This document shows positions 1-5,524 of a DNA stretch of 7,463 nt, one piece after another. Below the pieces are notes generated by a model. The model was not told the origin of the DNA and made no database searches. It was given only the letters and a program-made list of their open reading frames with translations. A program made the translations under genes and the position numbers. Source of the stretch: CAYQAE01 sp964415445 [NCBI: uncultured archaeon] (lineage in GTDB: Archaea > CAYQAE01); assembly GCA_964415445.1 (NCBI GenBank), contig CAYQAE010000015.1, positions 21,763 to 29,225 of the forward strand. The letters run 5' to 3'. Numbering within the stretch: the stretch's first letter is position 1; each line of letters opens with the position of its first letter.

Positions 1-1331
1 TTATTTACTACTTTATCTATTATTTCTTTGGATTTTCCTATGTAATTTATAGGATTTAGAATATTATCAATTTCTTCTTTTGTTAAATAAGAACCAATAG
101 TTTTGTCTTCAATTAATACTTCTCTAAATTCGCATTTAGATTCAAAAGCTTTAGATGCCAATTTTCTTAAAATTTCATGAGCTTCTTGTCTACCTAGTCC
201 ATTATCTACTAATTTTACCATAAAAGCTTCTGAGAGGATTTGGCCTTTTGATAGATTAATATTTTTCTCTATATTCTCTTCATTTACAACTAAAGAAGAT
301 AAAGATTTATTCATCAAACTTATGATATAATCACATAAGATAAAAATTTCAGGAAAGATAATTCTTTCAGGAGATGAATTAGTTAGATCTCTCTCATCCC
401 AAAGAGCAATATTATCTAACATCGCATAAGAATTTGATTTTATAATTCTTGAGAGACCACATACCCTCTCAAGATGAATTGGGTTTCTTTTGTGTGGCAT
501 GGTAGATGAACCTACTTGTTTTTTTGTATCATAATATTCCTGCACTTCTGCAATTTCTGGTCTCTGTAATGTCCTTAAATTTATCCCCATCTTATTTAGA
601 GTTTCAGCAATTAAAGTAAGTATTAAAGTTAGCTCAGAGTGAGAATCTCTTGGAATAATTTGGTTGGAGATATCAATCGGATTTAGGTCTAAATCATCCA
701 TCACATAATTTTGAATCTCAATTGCATCATCACCTAATGCAGCCATTGTGCCTACTGCGCCAGTAATTTGGCCAACAGAAATCCTCTTTCTACAATTTTT
801 TAGACGATCTATATGTCTTTTTAGTTCAGATGCCCATATTGCAAATTTCATCCCAAAAGTCATAGGTATTGCATGTTGACCATGTGTTCTACCTACACAA
901 ACTAAGGATTTATATTTTTGAGCTAAATTTATAGTTGTATTTATCAAATTAGAGAGGTTATCTGTCAAAATATCAGTAGCTTGAGTTAGTTGCATACTCA
1001 AAGCAGTATCTGTAATATCTGCACTTGTTGCACCTAAATGGATGTAATTTTTTGTTTTATCATCACAAACTTCAGTTAAAGCTTTAACTGTCGCCATTAC
1101 ATCATGATTAATTTCTGATTCAATCTCTTTTACTCTTCTAAGTTTAACATATTTAGTTGATGATTTCTCTTGAATATCTTTTTTAATGTCCTCAGATAAA
1201 TTTCTGAATTTTACATGGGCTTTTACTAAAGCTGCTTCTACTTTGAGCATTAAATTAAGTTTATTATCTTCTGAAAAAATATTTTTGATTATATCTCTAC
1301 CATATCGAGTTTCAATAGGATGTATTGCCAT
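1..1331 (-). CDS. purB: Adenylosuccinate lyase, C-terminal end cut by window edge
   Basis: Cytosolic enzyme of purine synthesis. It removes fumarate from SAICAR to give AICAR and from adenylosuccinate to give AMP. The frame runs without a stop from the ATG at 1331 to the left edge, giving 443 codons; archaeal PurB is usually about 450 residues, so only a few residues should be missing. It starts MAIHPIETRYG. Visible family motifs are NHDVMA (about residue 74), GATSADITDT (99-108), GRTHGQHAIP (146-155, with the catalytic-type His149) and the fumarase/lyase superfamily signature GSSTMPHKRNP (274-284), whose serines sit on the mobile catalytic loop. The start is supported by GTGATC four bases upstream, which matches the archaeal anti-Shine-Dalgarno. 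The methyltransferase gene upstream runs the same way, but a 113-bp AT-rich gap makes a separate promoter likely. Housekeeping gene, with no sign of damage. Identification is secure. Confidence 0.97.
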   Translation of the reverse strand, partial: MAIHPIETRYGRDIIKNIFSEDNKLNLMLKVEAALVKAHVKFRNLSEDIKKDIQEKSSTKYVKLRRVKEIESEINHDVMATVKALTEVCDDKTKNYIHLGATSADITDTALSMQLTQATDILTDNLSNLINTTINLAQKYKSLVCVGRTHGQHAIPMTFGMKFAIWASELKRHIDRLKNCRKRISVGQITGAVGTMAALGDDAIEIQNYVMDDLDLNPIDISNQIIPRDSHSELTLILTLIAETLNKMGINLRTLQRPEIAEVQEYYDTKKQVGSSTMPHKRNPIHLERVCGLSRIIKSNSYAMLDNIALWDERDLTNSSPERIIFPEIFILCDYIISLMNKSLSSLVVNEENIEKNINLSKGQILSEAFMVKLVDNGLGRQEAHEILRKLASKAFESKCEFREVLIEDKTIGSYLTKEEIDNILNPINYIGKSKEIIDKVVN

Positions 1332-1335
1332 AACT

Positions 1336-1341
1336 GATCAC
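1336..1341 (-). promoter_or_regulatory. Ribosome binding site of purB
   Basis: On the minus strand this reads GTGATC, complementary to the 3' end of archaeal 16S rRNA (AGGAGGTGATC consensus), four bases before the ATG at 1331. It fixes the purB start. Further upstream the gap is all A/T runs and I cannot choose one TATA box with confidence. Confidence 0.6.
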
Positions 1342-1444
1342 ATATTAAACTTTTTTTAATTTTTAAAATTGCTATTAATATTTCTTTGGCAAACAAAAAT
1401 TTAAAAATAACTAACATATATTTTTTCTTTAAGATATAGATAGT

Positions 1445-2203
1445 TTACTTTTCAGCTACAACTAGCATCTCAAAGTCATTCGGTGTTAGTTTTCTATTGC
1501 GATCATATACACCTATATCACTTCCAAAAATATCTATTTTTGAATATCCTAAAGTTTGAAGATACCATCTAATTTCAGAAGGTGTAAAATATCTTTGATC
1601 GCAATGAAGAACTTTTTCTTTTCCTTTATCGTCTTTAACTTTATAGATAGAAGATTCTCTAAAAGTCATTATGTCAAATTTATTTTCTTCTGTAGATGTT
1701 CCTGATGATTCGTTTTTATTTAAAAACTCTTTAACATTGTGATATAGGGGATACAATGCATTTAAGCAAGTGAAGATAAATTTACTTTTTTCTTTTAATA
1801 TCCCAGTTACATTTTCTAATATTTGGAAATTCATCTGATCTGTTTCCATTAATGAAAAAGCACCTTCACAAAGCATAATTGCTAGATCAAATTCATTAGT
1901 AAATTTTAATTTTCTAGCATCTTGTTTAATAAATTCAATATCTACCTTTTCTTTTGAAGCTTTCTCTTTAGCCCTCCTAAGTTGTGATTCAGATAAATCT
2001 ATTCCCACTACATTATATCCTTTTTTTGATAATTCAATAGAATGTCGACCAGTACCACATCCTACATCTAAAATTCTAGTATTTTTATTAAAGTCAATTT
2101 CTTTTTCAATAAAATCAACTTCATCTTCAGTGCCTTTTGTAAATATCTCTTTGTCATATTGTTTTGCATAGTCCATAAACAATTCTTCATACCATTTTTT
2201 CAT
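1445..2203 (-). CDS. Class I SAM-dependent methyltransferase, substrate unknown
   Basis: A 252-residue soluble protein with a Rossmann-type methyltransferase core. Motif I is ILDVGCGTGRHSIELSKKGY (44-63), the glycine-rich SAM loop. It is followed by VVGIDLSESQL (65-75), whose acidic Asp69 should hold the ribose of SAM, then FIKQDARKL (91-99) and FDLAIMLCEGAFSLME (105-120) as motifs II and III. The N-terminus MKKWYEELFMDYAKQYDKE and the C-terminus FEMLVVAEK are typical of a widespread archaeal and bacterial family of about 250 residues annotated only as methyltransferase. The acceptor (small molecule, protein or RNA) cannot be read from the sequence. The ATG at 2203 begins the conserved MKKWYEELF segment; upstream there is only a weak GGGA as ribosome site. 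It seems complete. It lies about 1.5 kb from the RiPP operon on the opposite strand, so a role there would be speculation. Confidence 0.9.
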   Translation of the reverse strand: MKKWYEELFMDYAKQYDKEIFTKGTEDEVDFIEKEIDFNKNTRILDVGCGTGRHSIELSKKGYNVVGIDLSESQLRRAKEKASKEKVDIEFIKQDARKLKFTNEFDLAIMLCEGAFSLMETDQMNFQILENVTGILKEKSKFIFTCLNALYPLYHNVKEFLNKNESSGTSTEENKFDIMTFRESSIYKVKDDKGKEKVLHCDQRYFTPSEIRWYLQTLGYSKIDIFGSDIGVYDRNRKLTPNDFEMLVVAEK

Positions 2204-2214
2204 AATTATAGTCC

Positions 2215-2258
2215 CTTTACTTAATAGAATTTTAAGTCTCTTACTTAGAAGATTTTAA
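2215..2258. repeat. Imperfect direct repeat upstream of methyltransferase gene
   Basis: On the plus strand tttacttaatagaattttaa (2216-2235) and cttacttagaagattttaa (2240-2258) are two similar units about 24 bp apart, differing at a few positions plus one gap. They lie between the predicted TATA box and the methyltransferase start, over the expected transcription start, a place where a repressor could bind. In such AT-rich DNA a chance match is quite possible. Confidence 0.35.
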
Positions 2259-2263
2259 AATAT

Positions 2264-2273
2264 GTTATAAAAC
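2264..2273 (-). promoter_or_regulatory. Putative TATA box of methyltransferase gene
   Basis: The minus strand reads GTTTTATAAC, an archaeal TATA-like element centred near 2268. A start of transcription about 25 bp downstream would be near 2243, giving a leader of about 40 bases. It is the only clear TATA-like word with suitable spacing ahead of this gene. Prediction only. Confidence 0.45.
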
Positions 2274-2309
2274 AAAATTAATTCTAGTCTAAAATTACTT
2301 TTTCCAACA

Positions 2310-2315
2310 AAAAAG
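2310..2315 (-). terminator. U-tract after the 92-residue protein gene
   Basis: Six T on the minus strand begin five bases after the stop codon. Archaeal RNA polymerase can terminate at U-tracts without a hairpin, so this is a plausible terminator; it is short. Confidence 0.35.
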
Positions 2316-2320
2316 AATTA

Positions 2321-2599
2321 TTATTCCAATTCACTAATTAATGATTCAATTTCATCTATTGCACGAGGATTGAGGGCAATATCTTTAGTTGCTTTTTGAT
2401 GAGTAATAATAAGACCTCTTTTTATACCCAATTTAATTGCCCTTTTAACTAACCGACCATCATGCGGATCAAAAGATTTTTGAAGTCTGACACGAGGCAA
2501 ATGCTTAGCTCCAAATATTTTACGGTTGAATAACTTGCGTAAGATTTTTTTCAAACAATAAATGGTCTCTTCGTTTTTTGTTAAACTCATATAAATCAT
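2321..2599 (-). CDS. Small basic protein, possible winged helix
   Basis: A 92-residue protein (89 if it starts at the second ATG, 2590). I do not recognise the family. The N-terminal half is basic (KKILRKLFNRKIFGAKHLPR). The second half, GRLVKRAIKLGIKRGLI (48-64) followed by ITHQKATKDIALNPRAIDEI, looks like a helix leading into a two-strand wing and a closing helix, the usual end of archaeal winged-helix DNA-binding proteins. No signal peptide, membrane segment or metal site is visible. Neither ATG has a good ribosome site. The upstream leader contains two hairpins and the stop is followed by a U-tract, so it looks like an independent transcription unit. Nucleic-acid binding is inferred from charge and fold-like pattern only. 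Confidence 0.65.
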   Translation of the reverse strand: MIYMSLTKNEETIYCLKKILRKLFNRKIFGAKHLPRVRLQKSFDPHDGRLVKRAIKLGIKRGLIITHQKATKDIALNPRAIDEIESLISELE

Positions 2600-2639
2600 T
2601 TTTCAATATTAATAAGTGAAATAATTCTTTACCACTGAT

Positions 2640-2654
2640 AGGTTCTTCTAACCT
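2640..2654. other. Small hairpin AGGTT-loop-AACCT
   Basis: A five-base perfect inverted repeat with a five-base loop, 41 bp upstream of the 2599 ATG, followed on the plus strand by six T (2656-2661). No plus-strand gene ends here, so it is unlikely to be a plus-strand terminator. It could lie in the 5' leader of the small basic protein gene. Confidence 0.35.
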
Positions 2655-2661
2655 CTTTTTT

Positions 2662-2684
2662 GATATTAATCTGGGATTAATGTC
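2662..2684. other. Dyad GATATTAATC-tgg-GATTAATGTC
   Basis: A seven-base perfect inverted repeat ATTAATC/GATTAAT around TGG, which extends to ten pairs on RNA if one U-G pair is allowed. It sits in the 215-bp spacer between two genes for probable DNA-binding proteins. It could be an operator or a leader RNA hairpin; 63 bp separate it from the 2599 ATG. A candidate TATA-like stretch (minus strand AAATATATTTATG, about 2718-2734) lies upstream, which would put this dyad near or within the transcribed leader. Confidence 0.4.
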
Positions 2685-2803
2685 TTTTAGATAAAAAAAA
2701 ATCTTGTTATATTATACATAAATATATTTTCATAGAGAGGGCATATTTAAAGAAACTATTAGTCTTTCAATTTTTAAAGCAGAAGATAAAAATTTTTACT
2801 ATT

Positions 2804-2810
2804 AAAAAAA
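2804..2810 (-). terminator. U-tract after the regulator gene
   Basis: Seven T on the minus strand start four bases past the TAA of the winged-helix gene and are followed by a second T5 run. Consistent with archaeal U-tract termination, so the regulator gene is probably monocistronic. Confidence 0.45.
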
Positions 2811-2814
2811 GATA

Positions 2815-3210
2815 TTAAACATGAGGAGAAAGTTTTGTTTTTTCTTTAACATTTTCTTCTTCTTTAGCTAATTCTTTTACAACAGCATCTCGTACTGCAA
2901 TCTTTCTTATCATTCTTGCTGCCTTTAGATATGAATTTGTAATTTCTGAATTTTTATCCAATTGATATAATACTCTTTTTCCTGCTTTGACTTCTTTTAA
3001 AAATCCATAGTGAACTAACAAATCTACAACTTTAGTTGCAGATGCCCAACACATTACATTATTGTCTGATAAATGTTTTTTTGGTATTAATCTATCAGAT
3101 TCTTCATCAAACCATGCTAATGCTTTAATTACAATTGAATTCCCTAATAAATCCATTTCTGCAGGATCTTCCCAAATGAAATTTTCATCTTCATTATTTT
3201 CCTCAGACAT
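2815..3210 (-). CDS. Winged-helix type DNA-binding protein, probable regulator
   Basis: A 131-residue soluble protein. Residues 1-20 are acidic (MSEENNEDEN). Residues 24-85 look like a winged helix: helix 1 SIVIKALAWFDEE, a turn DRLIPKKHLSD, a recognition-type helix ASATKVVDLLVHYGFL (56-71) and a two-strand wing KEVKAGKRVLYQLD (72-85). A charged helix follows, LKAARMIRKIAVRDAVVKELAKEEENVKEK (95-124), which could dimerise. I do not recognise a named family. The ATG at 3210 has an excellent ribosome site, AGGTGGG, five bases upstream, and a TATA box further up, so start and expression are well supported. It is divergent from the RiPP precursor across 535 bp. Autoregulation through the palindrome next to its TATA box is plausible; control of the RiPP operon is only a guess from position. 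Confidence 0.8.
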   Translation of the reverse strand: MSEENNEDENFIWEDPAEMDLLGNSIVIKALAWFDEESDRLIPKKHLSDNNVMCWASATKVVDLLVHYGFLKEVKAGKRVLYQLDKNSEITNSYLKAARMIRKIAVRDAVVKELAKEEENVKEKTKLSPHV

Positions 3211-3275
3211 ATTAACCCACCTATGATATAATATAGAAAAACATAATATATAAATTTATCTATTTTAATAGATAA
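3211..3275 (-). promoter_or_regulatory. Promoter, ribosome site and palindromic operator candidate of the regulator gene
   Basis: Read on the minus strand, this has the palindrome TTATCTATTTTAATAGATAA (3256-3275, nine-base arms around TT), then a TATA box TTTATATATTATG (3242-3254), then AGGTGGG (3216-3222) five bases before the ATG. The expected transcription start is near 3223-3228, giving a very short leader. The palindrome sits where TFB contacts DNA just upstream of the TATA box, so a dimeric protein bound there should block or alter initiation. The TATA and ribosome sites are fairly secure; the operator role is inferred. Confidence 0.6.
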
Positions 3276-3667
3276 TTATATATATGGAAATATATATTTA
3301 ATATTTATGATATAGAAATGTAAAATAAAGCCAAAATAACAACCGATAAAACCCAAACAAAAGTTTAAAAAATAAAATAGAAACTCTCTAAATCTCTTGT
3401 TTTAGAATATGGTGCGTTTTTGAAAATATCTTTTGTTTTAGGAATATATATGTGAACCCCATAATAAATTAGCATATATTTATTTTTACTTTTAGCTTTG
3501 ACTTAAATTAAGGTATTCTAATTTGAAAAATTCGTTTGGAAATATAAAATCCGTTTAATCGAAAATAGAATTAGTGATTTTAAAAAAAAAGAATAATAAT
3601 ATTTAAAAAAACTTATGAAGTTCATACTTCTATTTAATCACCAGAAAAACATGTTATAATTCGGCAA
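3276..3667. other. Long AT-rich spacer without a gene
   Basis: About 390 bp with no open frame of credible length or codon pattern on either strand. It holds A and T runs (for instance A9 near 3582-3590), a near-repeat aaattcgttt (3528-3537) / aaatccgttt (3547-3556), and a small hairpin GAAGT-tcat-ACTTC (3617-3630). I see no tRNA or recognised RNA. The 14-codon frame from 3615 has no ribosome site and is not called. Its length is more than two divergent promoters need, so an unrecognised regulatory region or small RNA is possible but not shown. Confidence 0.5.
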
Positions 3668-3742
3668 TATTATATAAACAAAATATTGAAAAAAACGAAC
3701 GTTAAATTTATATATTTTAGTTTCGAAATAATACTAGGTGAT
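3668..3742 (+). promoter_or_regulatory. Promoter and ribosome site of RiPP precursor gene
   Basis: TTATATAAA at 3670-3678 is a good archaeal TATA box, predicting a transcription start near 3700. AGGTGAT at 3736-3742 matches the anti-Shine-Dalgarno over seven bases and lies three bases before the ATG at 3746. Together they give a leader of about 45 bases and decide the start: a TTG at 3686, in the same frame, lies upstream of the predicted transcription start and has no ribosome site. Confidence 0.65.
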
Positions 3743-3745
3743 AAA

Positions 3746-3997
3746 ATGAAACTTCAATATGAAAAACCTCAAGTGAAAGACGTTTTGGCTAGTGAAATAG
3801 AATCTGAAGCATTTGATTGGGGTCTCAATTTAGGTCTCCTTGCAGATATTGGGATCGGTATAGGTATAGGAGCAGGTTGTTCTGCTGCAGGGCACCCTCA
3901 TGTAGGTGTAGCTGGCGGTGCCGCCTATTCGTATGGGTGTTTTGTAAAGAGCTATTGTTATAGCTATTGTAATTGTTTTAGTTGTGTTAGTTGGTAA
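3746..3997 (+). CDS. RiPP precursor peptide, six-Cys aromatic-rich core
   Basis: An 83-residue peptide, probably the substrate of the radical SAM enzyme encoded next to it. The N-terminal part looks like a leader: MKLQYEKPQVKDVLASEIES. YEKPQV (5-10) is of the YxxPx[LIV] type that PqqD-like RRE domains bind in lasso and other RiPP leaders. Residues 25-60 form a Gly/Ala/Ile-rich hydrophobic stretch with IGIGIGIG at 35-42 and a Gly-Gly at 57-58. The tail 61-83 is packed with Cys, Tyr, Phe and Ser: YSYGCFVKSYCYSYCNCFSC then VSW. Cysteines are at 45, 65, 71, 75, 77 and 80. I do not recognise the family. Cleavage after Gly58 would leave a 25-residue product with five Cys; other sites are possible. 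The strong ribosome site selects the ATG at 3746. The hairpin after it suggests that precursor is made in excess over the enzymes. Base composition is richer in G/C than its neighbours, as expected for Gly/Ala codons. Confidence 0.85.
   Translation: MKLQYEKPQVKDVLASEIESEAFDWGLNLGLLADIGIGIGIGAGCSAAGHPHVGVAGGAAYSYGCFVKSYCYSYCNCFSCVSW
3950..3973 (+). repeat. Tandem 12-bp repeat inside the precursor core
   Basis: The unit agctattgttat (3950-3961) is followed at once by agctattgtaat (3962-3973), 11 of 12 bases identical. It encodes Ser-Tyr-Cys-Tyr then Ser-Tyr-Cys-Asn (residues 69-76). A similar six-base duplication (ggtata twice, within the IGIG segment) lies upstream in the same gene. This points to growth of the core by short duplications. 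Confidence 0.8.
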
Positions 3998-4019
3998 AGA
4001 CTAACACTTTTATTTTTTT
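3984..4019 (+). terminator. Hairpin plus U-tract straddling precursor stop codon
   Basis: GTGTTAGT (3984-3991) pairs perfectly with ACTAACAC (4000-4007) around an eight-base loop, followed by TTTTATTTTTTT (4008-4019). The stop codon TAA (3995-3997) lies in the loop and the left arm codes for the end of the peptide. This is a classic intrinsic terminator shape. As partial terminator or mRNA 3'-end stabiliser it would raise precursor over enzyme levels, as seen in many RiPP operons. In archaea the U-tract alone may be enough to stop transcription. Confidence 0.75.
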
Positions 4020-4041
4020 AGAAACTTTAAAAGCGTTAAAG

Positions 4042-4049
4042 TATATATT
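4042..4049 (+). promoter_or_regulatory. Putative internal TATA box before the radical SAM gene
   Basis: TATATATT preceded by the purine-rich AAAG lies 30 bp past the terminator. A start of transcription about 25 bp on (near 4070-4074) would give an almost leaderless message for the frame opening at GTG 4079. With a terminator before it, an own weak promoter makes sense. TATA-like words are common in this DNA, so confidence is moderate. Confidence 0.4.
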
Positions 4050-4078
4050 CAATTTAATACTGAATTTTTACGTAAAAG

Positions 4079-5524
4079 GTGAAAAATATAAAACCAATAG
4101 CAAGATCTTCAAATGATCTTATTAAAGCAGCTGAAATAGAGCAAATAGAATCGCCTTTGATAGCACAGCTAGAAGTTACTTGGAGTTGCAATCACAAATG
4201 TAAATTTTGCTATAATTATTGGAGGCGAGATGACCATAAAACCACTGACCCAGATATCAATGATATAAAAATCCTAATAGACAAAATATATACAGCAGGT
4301 GTATTTGATCTTGTAATTACGGGTGGTGAACCTTGTTTAAGAAATGATTTATGTGATATTTTGCAATATGCGTCAAAAAAATTTGATAGGATTTCTTTAA
4401 ATACCAATGGCACTTTGTTAAACGAAAATATAGCTAAAACTATGAGAGAATGTGGTATAAGTGGATTAGTATCTTTTCATGCGCCAAATAGTGAGATATA
4501 CAAAAAACTAACATATAACGGGGACTTTGAAAATCTTTTAGAAGGTCTAAGATTATTAAAACAAAATAATATATCATTTGCTACAGAATTTGTTGCTACA
4601 AAGTTTAATTTACCTTATTTATCTGATACAATTAAGCTTGCCAAAAATTTTGGCTCGAGCCAATTTTTAATAGCAAGATTTTGTGAACCAAATGATATTC
4701 CCTTAAAAGATATCTTAAATATGCAATTAAATCATAAAGACATTAAAAGCCTGATAAAGATCGTTTCTACTGCCACAAAAGAATTAAAAATCCCTATTTC
4801 TACCAACACCGCTATTCCTTTGTGTACTACGGGGATAATACCACCTGAAGTACAAATATGTGGATGTAGTGCTGGAACTACTATGGTTGCAATATCTCCT
4901 AACGGCGACATAAGACCATGCCCTCAATTTAACATAAGTATGGGCAATGTTCTGGAAAAATCAATAAAAGAAATATGGAGCAACAATTTTAGAGATTACC
5001 GAAAGAATATAACACCAAGAGAATGTGAGGACTGTCCCCTGCGTTCGATGTGTTCAATGGGGTGTAGAGCTTCTGCATTATATTCTAATGGCTCTTACAA
5101 TTCAGTTGATCCATTATATATTAAAAAGAAGAAATCATGCCTAGAAAGAATGAAATCAGAAATAACTGCAAAGCGAGAAAAAGCTATAAAATCTATAAAA
5201 GCAAATATTTCTACAATACCAAAAAAGAAAATTTATGAAAAATTTGAAAAAACACCGTTTTTGTTCAACAGAAAAACCAAAATAAGAGATGAAAAAGGTG
5301 GAAAATTACTTTATTTAGGTTCAATATTAAAATGGGTTAATAATACTGCTTTTGAAATAATAACATCAATCAAAAATGCAAATGGTATCTCCCCTTTAGA
5401 GATAGCAAGAAAAATGTCTGCGAAATATGAAGTTGATCTAAAAACAGTATTAAATGATGTTTTAGCTATTATTTCTAATGTATTCCCTGTGGTAATTTCA
5501 AAAAAATTCGAAAAGGGAAAATAA
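4079..5524 (+). CDS. Radical SAM/SPASM peptide maturase with C-terminal PqqD-like domain
   Basis: A 481-residue cytosolic enzyme, expected to open SAM with a [4Fe-4S] cluster and cross-link or otherwise modify the adjacent precursor. The radical SAM cluster motif CNHKCKFC (Cys37, 41, 44) and the SAM-binding TGGEP (81-85) are intact. A SPASM domain follows: Cys263, Cys281 in SPNGDIRPCPQ, then CEDCPLRSMCSMGC (Cys316, 319, 325, 329) and Cys354, enough for extra iron-sulphur clusters. A Lys-rich linker (about 350-392) joins a PqqD-like domain (about 395-476) that includes WVNNTAFEIITSI and ISPLEIARKMSAKY, probably an RRE that holds the leader. In the studied enzymes SuiB and CteB the RRE is N-terminal; here only 36 residues precede the first cluster Cys. 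The start is GTG, which itself forms part of AGGTGA, so the true start is uncertain by a few codons, without effect on the domains. It overlaps the next gene by one base. The bond type (sactionine, ranthionine, cyclophane or other) cannot be read from sequence. Confidence 0.93.
   Translation: MKNIKPIARSSNDLIKAAEIEQIESPLIAQLEVTWSCNHKCKFCYNYWRRDDHKTTDPDINDIKILIDKIYTAGVFDLVITGGEPCLRNDLCDILQYASKKFDRISLNTNGTLLNENIAKTMRECGISGLVSFHAPNSEIYKKLTYNGDFENLLEGLRLLKQNNISFATEFVATKFNLPYLSDTIKLAKNFGSSQFLIARFCEPNDIPLKDILNMQLNHKDIKSLIKIVSTATKELKIPISTNTAIPLCTTGIIPPEVQICGCSAGTTMVAISPNGDIRPCPQFNISMGNVLEKSIKEIWSNNFRDYRKNITPRECEDCPLRSMCSMGCRASALYSNGSYNSVDPLYIKKKKSCLERMKSEITAKREKAIKSIKANISTIPKKKIYEKFEKTPFLFNRKTKIRDEKGGKLLYLGSILKWVNNTAFEIITSIKNANGISPLEIARKMSAKYEVDLKTVLNDVLAIISNVFPVVISKKFEKGK

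Noticed and set aside
2228-2243. 16-base word aattttaagtctctta also found at 7414-7429
   Set aside because: One exact match of this length is not rare enough in AT-rich DNA of this size, and the second copy lies in coding sequence, so I treat it as chance.
2656-2661. Plus-strand terminator after hairpin 2640-2654
   Set aside because: No plus-strand gene lies to the left for it to terminate; all genes there are on the minus strand.
3615-3659. 14-codon frame MKFILLFN.. before the precursor
   Set aside because: No ribosome site, upstream of the TATA box used by the precursor, and no support as a gene.
3686-3745. Longer form of the precursor starting at TTG 3686
   Set aside because: It lacks a ribosome site and lies upstream of the expected transcription start near 3700, while ATG 3746 has AGGTGAT directly before it.
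4216-4413. 65-codon minus-strand open frame
   Set aside because: Lies wholly inside the radical SAM gene opposite the conserved GGEP region; a shadow of that gene.
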